Shown in pieces: positions 26,832 to 27,938 of a DNA stretch of 27,938 nt. Under the pieces are notes generated by a model. It was not told where the DNA came from. It saw only the letters and a program-made list of their open reading frames with translations, and made no database searches. Each line of letters begins with the position of its first letter. The first letter of the stretch is position 1. A program made the translations under genes and the position numbers. Source of the DNA: a virus. Location: IMG/VR virus record IMGVR_UViG_3300005530_000069, positions 1 to 27,938 of that record. One strand, 5' to 3'.

Positions 26832-27698
26832 ATGGCACTCGACAACTTCATCCCGGAGGTGTGGTCCGCGCGCCTCCTGGTGAACCTCTACAAGTCGATG
26901 GTGTTCGTGAACCTCGCGAACCGCGACTATGAGGGTGACATCCAGCAGGCCGGTGACACGGTCCGCATCACCTCGATCGGTGCAGTCACCGTCGGTGACT
27001 ACACCAAGAACACCAACATCGGGTCGCCGCAGGTCCTCACGGACGCGCAGGCAACCCTTACCATCTCGCAGCAGAAGTTCTTCAACTTCCAGATCGACGA
27101 CGTCGACGCTGCGCAGAGCAACATCCGCGTCATGGACGGCGCCATGGTGGAGGCTGCGTACGCACTCGCGAACGTGGCCGACGCCTATGTCGCGGGCATG
27201 TACGCGGACGCCGGGTCGACCGTAGCGTCGGACGCTGCGCCGGCGACGCTGAACACGTCCGGGACCACAGGTACCAGCGCTTACGAGCGTCTGGTCGACC
27301 TGTCGGTCGTGCTCGACGACAACAACGTGCCCGAGGACGGCCGCTGGGTCGTCGTTCCCCCGTGGGTCGAGGGGCTTCTGCTGAAGGACGCGCGGTTCGT
27401 GTCCTTCGGCACGCCCCAGAACCTCGACAACCTGCAGCGGGGCCGGATCGGGCAGGTGTCCGGGTTCACGGTGTACAAGAGCAATAACCTCGTGCACAAC
27501 GTGAACGGGTCGAGCCAGGACGTGTACAACATCATGGCCGGGCACTCGATGGCCATCTCGTACGCCGACCAGATCAACAAGGTCGTCGCGTACCGGCCGG
27601 AGCAGCGCTTCGCCGACGCGGTCAAGGGCTTGCACCTCTACGGTGCGAAGGTCGTTCGGCCGCAGGCCCTGGCTGTCCTCAAGGGCAGCACGACCTGA
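26832..27698 (+). CDS. Major capsid protein (P22 coat-like)
   Basis: 288 residues from an ATG at 26832 with AAGGAG about 13 nt upstream. The opening (LDNFIPEVWSARLLVNLYKS, then VFVNLANRDYEG, then GDTVRITSIGAVTVGDYTKN) matches the actinophage coat proteins related to P22 gp5, an HK97-type fold. Later segments, WVVVPPWVEGLLLKDARFVS and MAISYADQINKVVAYRPEQR, also fit. No long N-terminal delta domain, consistent with a separate scaffold. Confidence 0.92.
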   Translation: MALDNFIPEVWSARLLVNLYKSMVFVNLANRDYEGDIQQAGDTVRITSIGAVTVGDYTKNTNIGSPQVLTDAQATLTISQQKFFNFQIDDVDAAQSNIRVMDGAMVEAAYALANVADAYVAGMYADAGSTVASDAAPATLNTSGTTGTSAYERLVDLSVVLDDNNVPEDGRWVVVPPWVEGLLLKDARFVSFGTPQNLDNLQRGRIGQVSGFTVYKSNNLVHNVNGSSQDVYNIMAGHSMAISYADQINKVVAYRPEQRFADAVKGLHLYGAKVVRPQALAVLKGSTT

Positions 27699-27701
27699 GT
27701 G

Positions 27702-27740
27702 AGCGGGGTGGGCGTGGACCGGTAGCTACGCCCACCCGCT
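27702..27740 (+). terminator. Strong hairpin after the coat gene
   Basis: AGCGGG-G-TGGGCGT (27702-27715) pairs with ACGCCCACCCGCT (27728-27740), 13 bp with one bulge and a 12-nt loop, starting 3 nt after the coat stop. No U-run follows, so it may be a partial terminator, an mRNA-stabilising stem or a processing site that raises coat expression. Confidence 0.5.
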
Positions 27741-27790
27741 GACTCTGACCCCGTTCGACAAACTTCGATCCCTCTGGAGGGAAAGCAACC

Positions 27791-27938
27791 ATGGCACGTA
27801 CCGCCATCGCGGTCACGGATCTGCCGTTCGACGGCGGCGTGGCCGAGCCGGCCGGGACCAACGCGGACCCGACCAACGGCATGTTCCTCGACGCGGGTGG
27901 TGTCGACGACCGCGCACTACTGGTCGCGCACAACACTG
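27791..27938 (+). CDS. Head-associated (decoration- or stopper-like) protein, partial
   Basis: The ATG at 27791 has GGAGGGAA 7 nt upstream; the frame is open to the right edge (49 residues visible). The opening (ARTAIAVTDLPFDGGVAEPA, then LLVAHNT) resembles small beta-sandwich proteins coded right after actinophage coat genes, often head decoration. Only the N-terminus is visible, so the assignment is tentative. Confidence 0.75.
   Translation, partial: MARTAIAVTDLPFDGGVAEPAGTNADPTNGMFLDAGGVDDRALLVAHNT

Noticed and set aside
26415-27635. Long minus-strand open frame of 406 codons
   Set aside because: Antisense to scaffold and coat genes; no domain; shadow of GC-rich coding.
1-27938. CRISPR array, insertion sequence or integrase
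   Set aside because: No regularly spaced direct repeats, transposase motifs or tyrosine/serine recombinase motifs were found in any frame.

Overview
The window is an internal piece of the genome of a tailed double-stranded DNA phage (Caudoviricetes) that very probably infects an actinobacterium. The evidence is the GC-rich sequence, a WhiB-like iron-sulfur regulator, an Rpf-type muralytic domain, and a head module of terminase small and large subunits, portal, MuF-type minor head protein, scaffold, P22-type coat protein and the start of a further head-associated protein. No tail genes, integrase, DNA polymerase or CRISPR are in view, so tail type and lifestyle cannot be read here. Both ends are cut: an Rpf-like gene runs off the left edge and a structural gene off the right edge.

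Layout. Positions 1-17442 are an unbroken leftward (minus-strand) arm of about 45 mostly small genes, typically joined by 1- to 20-nt overlaps (ATGA, GTGA, TGATG). Recognisable products are an Rpf-like transglycosylase, an SNF2-type helicase, a degenerate LAGLIDADG-like protein, a DUF2786 protein, a small HTH protein, a GNAT acetyltransferase, a papain-like cysteine peptidase, a RepB-type primase/helicase, a MazG-like pyrophosphohydrolase and a WhiB-like protein. Many of the others are short proteins with Cys/His zinc-binding patterns or single membrane spans. Positions 17884-24647 are the rightward head-packaging genes. Positions 24638-25636 are a four-gene minus-strand cassette set inside that rightward module. 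Positions 26023-27938 resume the rightward head genes.

Regulation. Six near-identical minus-strand promoters (TTGATT or TTGAAN, 17-18 nt, TATACT) divide the left arm into transcription units starting near 17475, 11955, 9210, 6110, 6980 and 3100. A seventh copy drives the reverse cassette near 25675. Several copies carry a larger upstream module: an AAATT-N9/10-AATTT inverted repeat 12 nt beyond the -35, and a box reading GGGGCAACATAAAG on the minus strand, further out. Promoter spacers often hold small palindromes. This repeated control element is the most distinctive feature of the window and looks like the binding-site set of a phage-encoded regulator. The WhiB-like protein and the HTH protein at 9316-9618 are the visible candidates.

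Other points worth a look are a papain-type peptidase placed directly downstream of the primase/helicase, a 101-nt cloverleaf-like element at 2589-2689 with a tRNA-like T-arm but no normal acceptor stem, a possible leaderless promoter for the terminase operon, and several genes shorter than 60 codons supported by start signals and tight gene overlaps. Start codons were chosen by ribosome-binding sites and gene overlaps; alternatives are given where the choice is uncertain.
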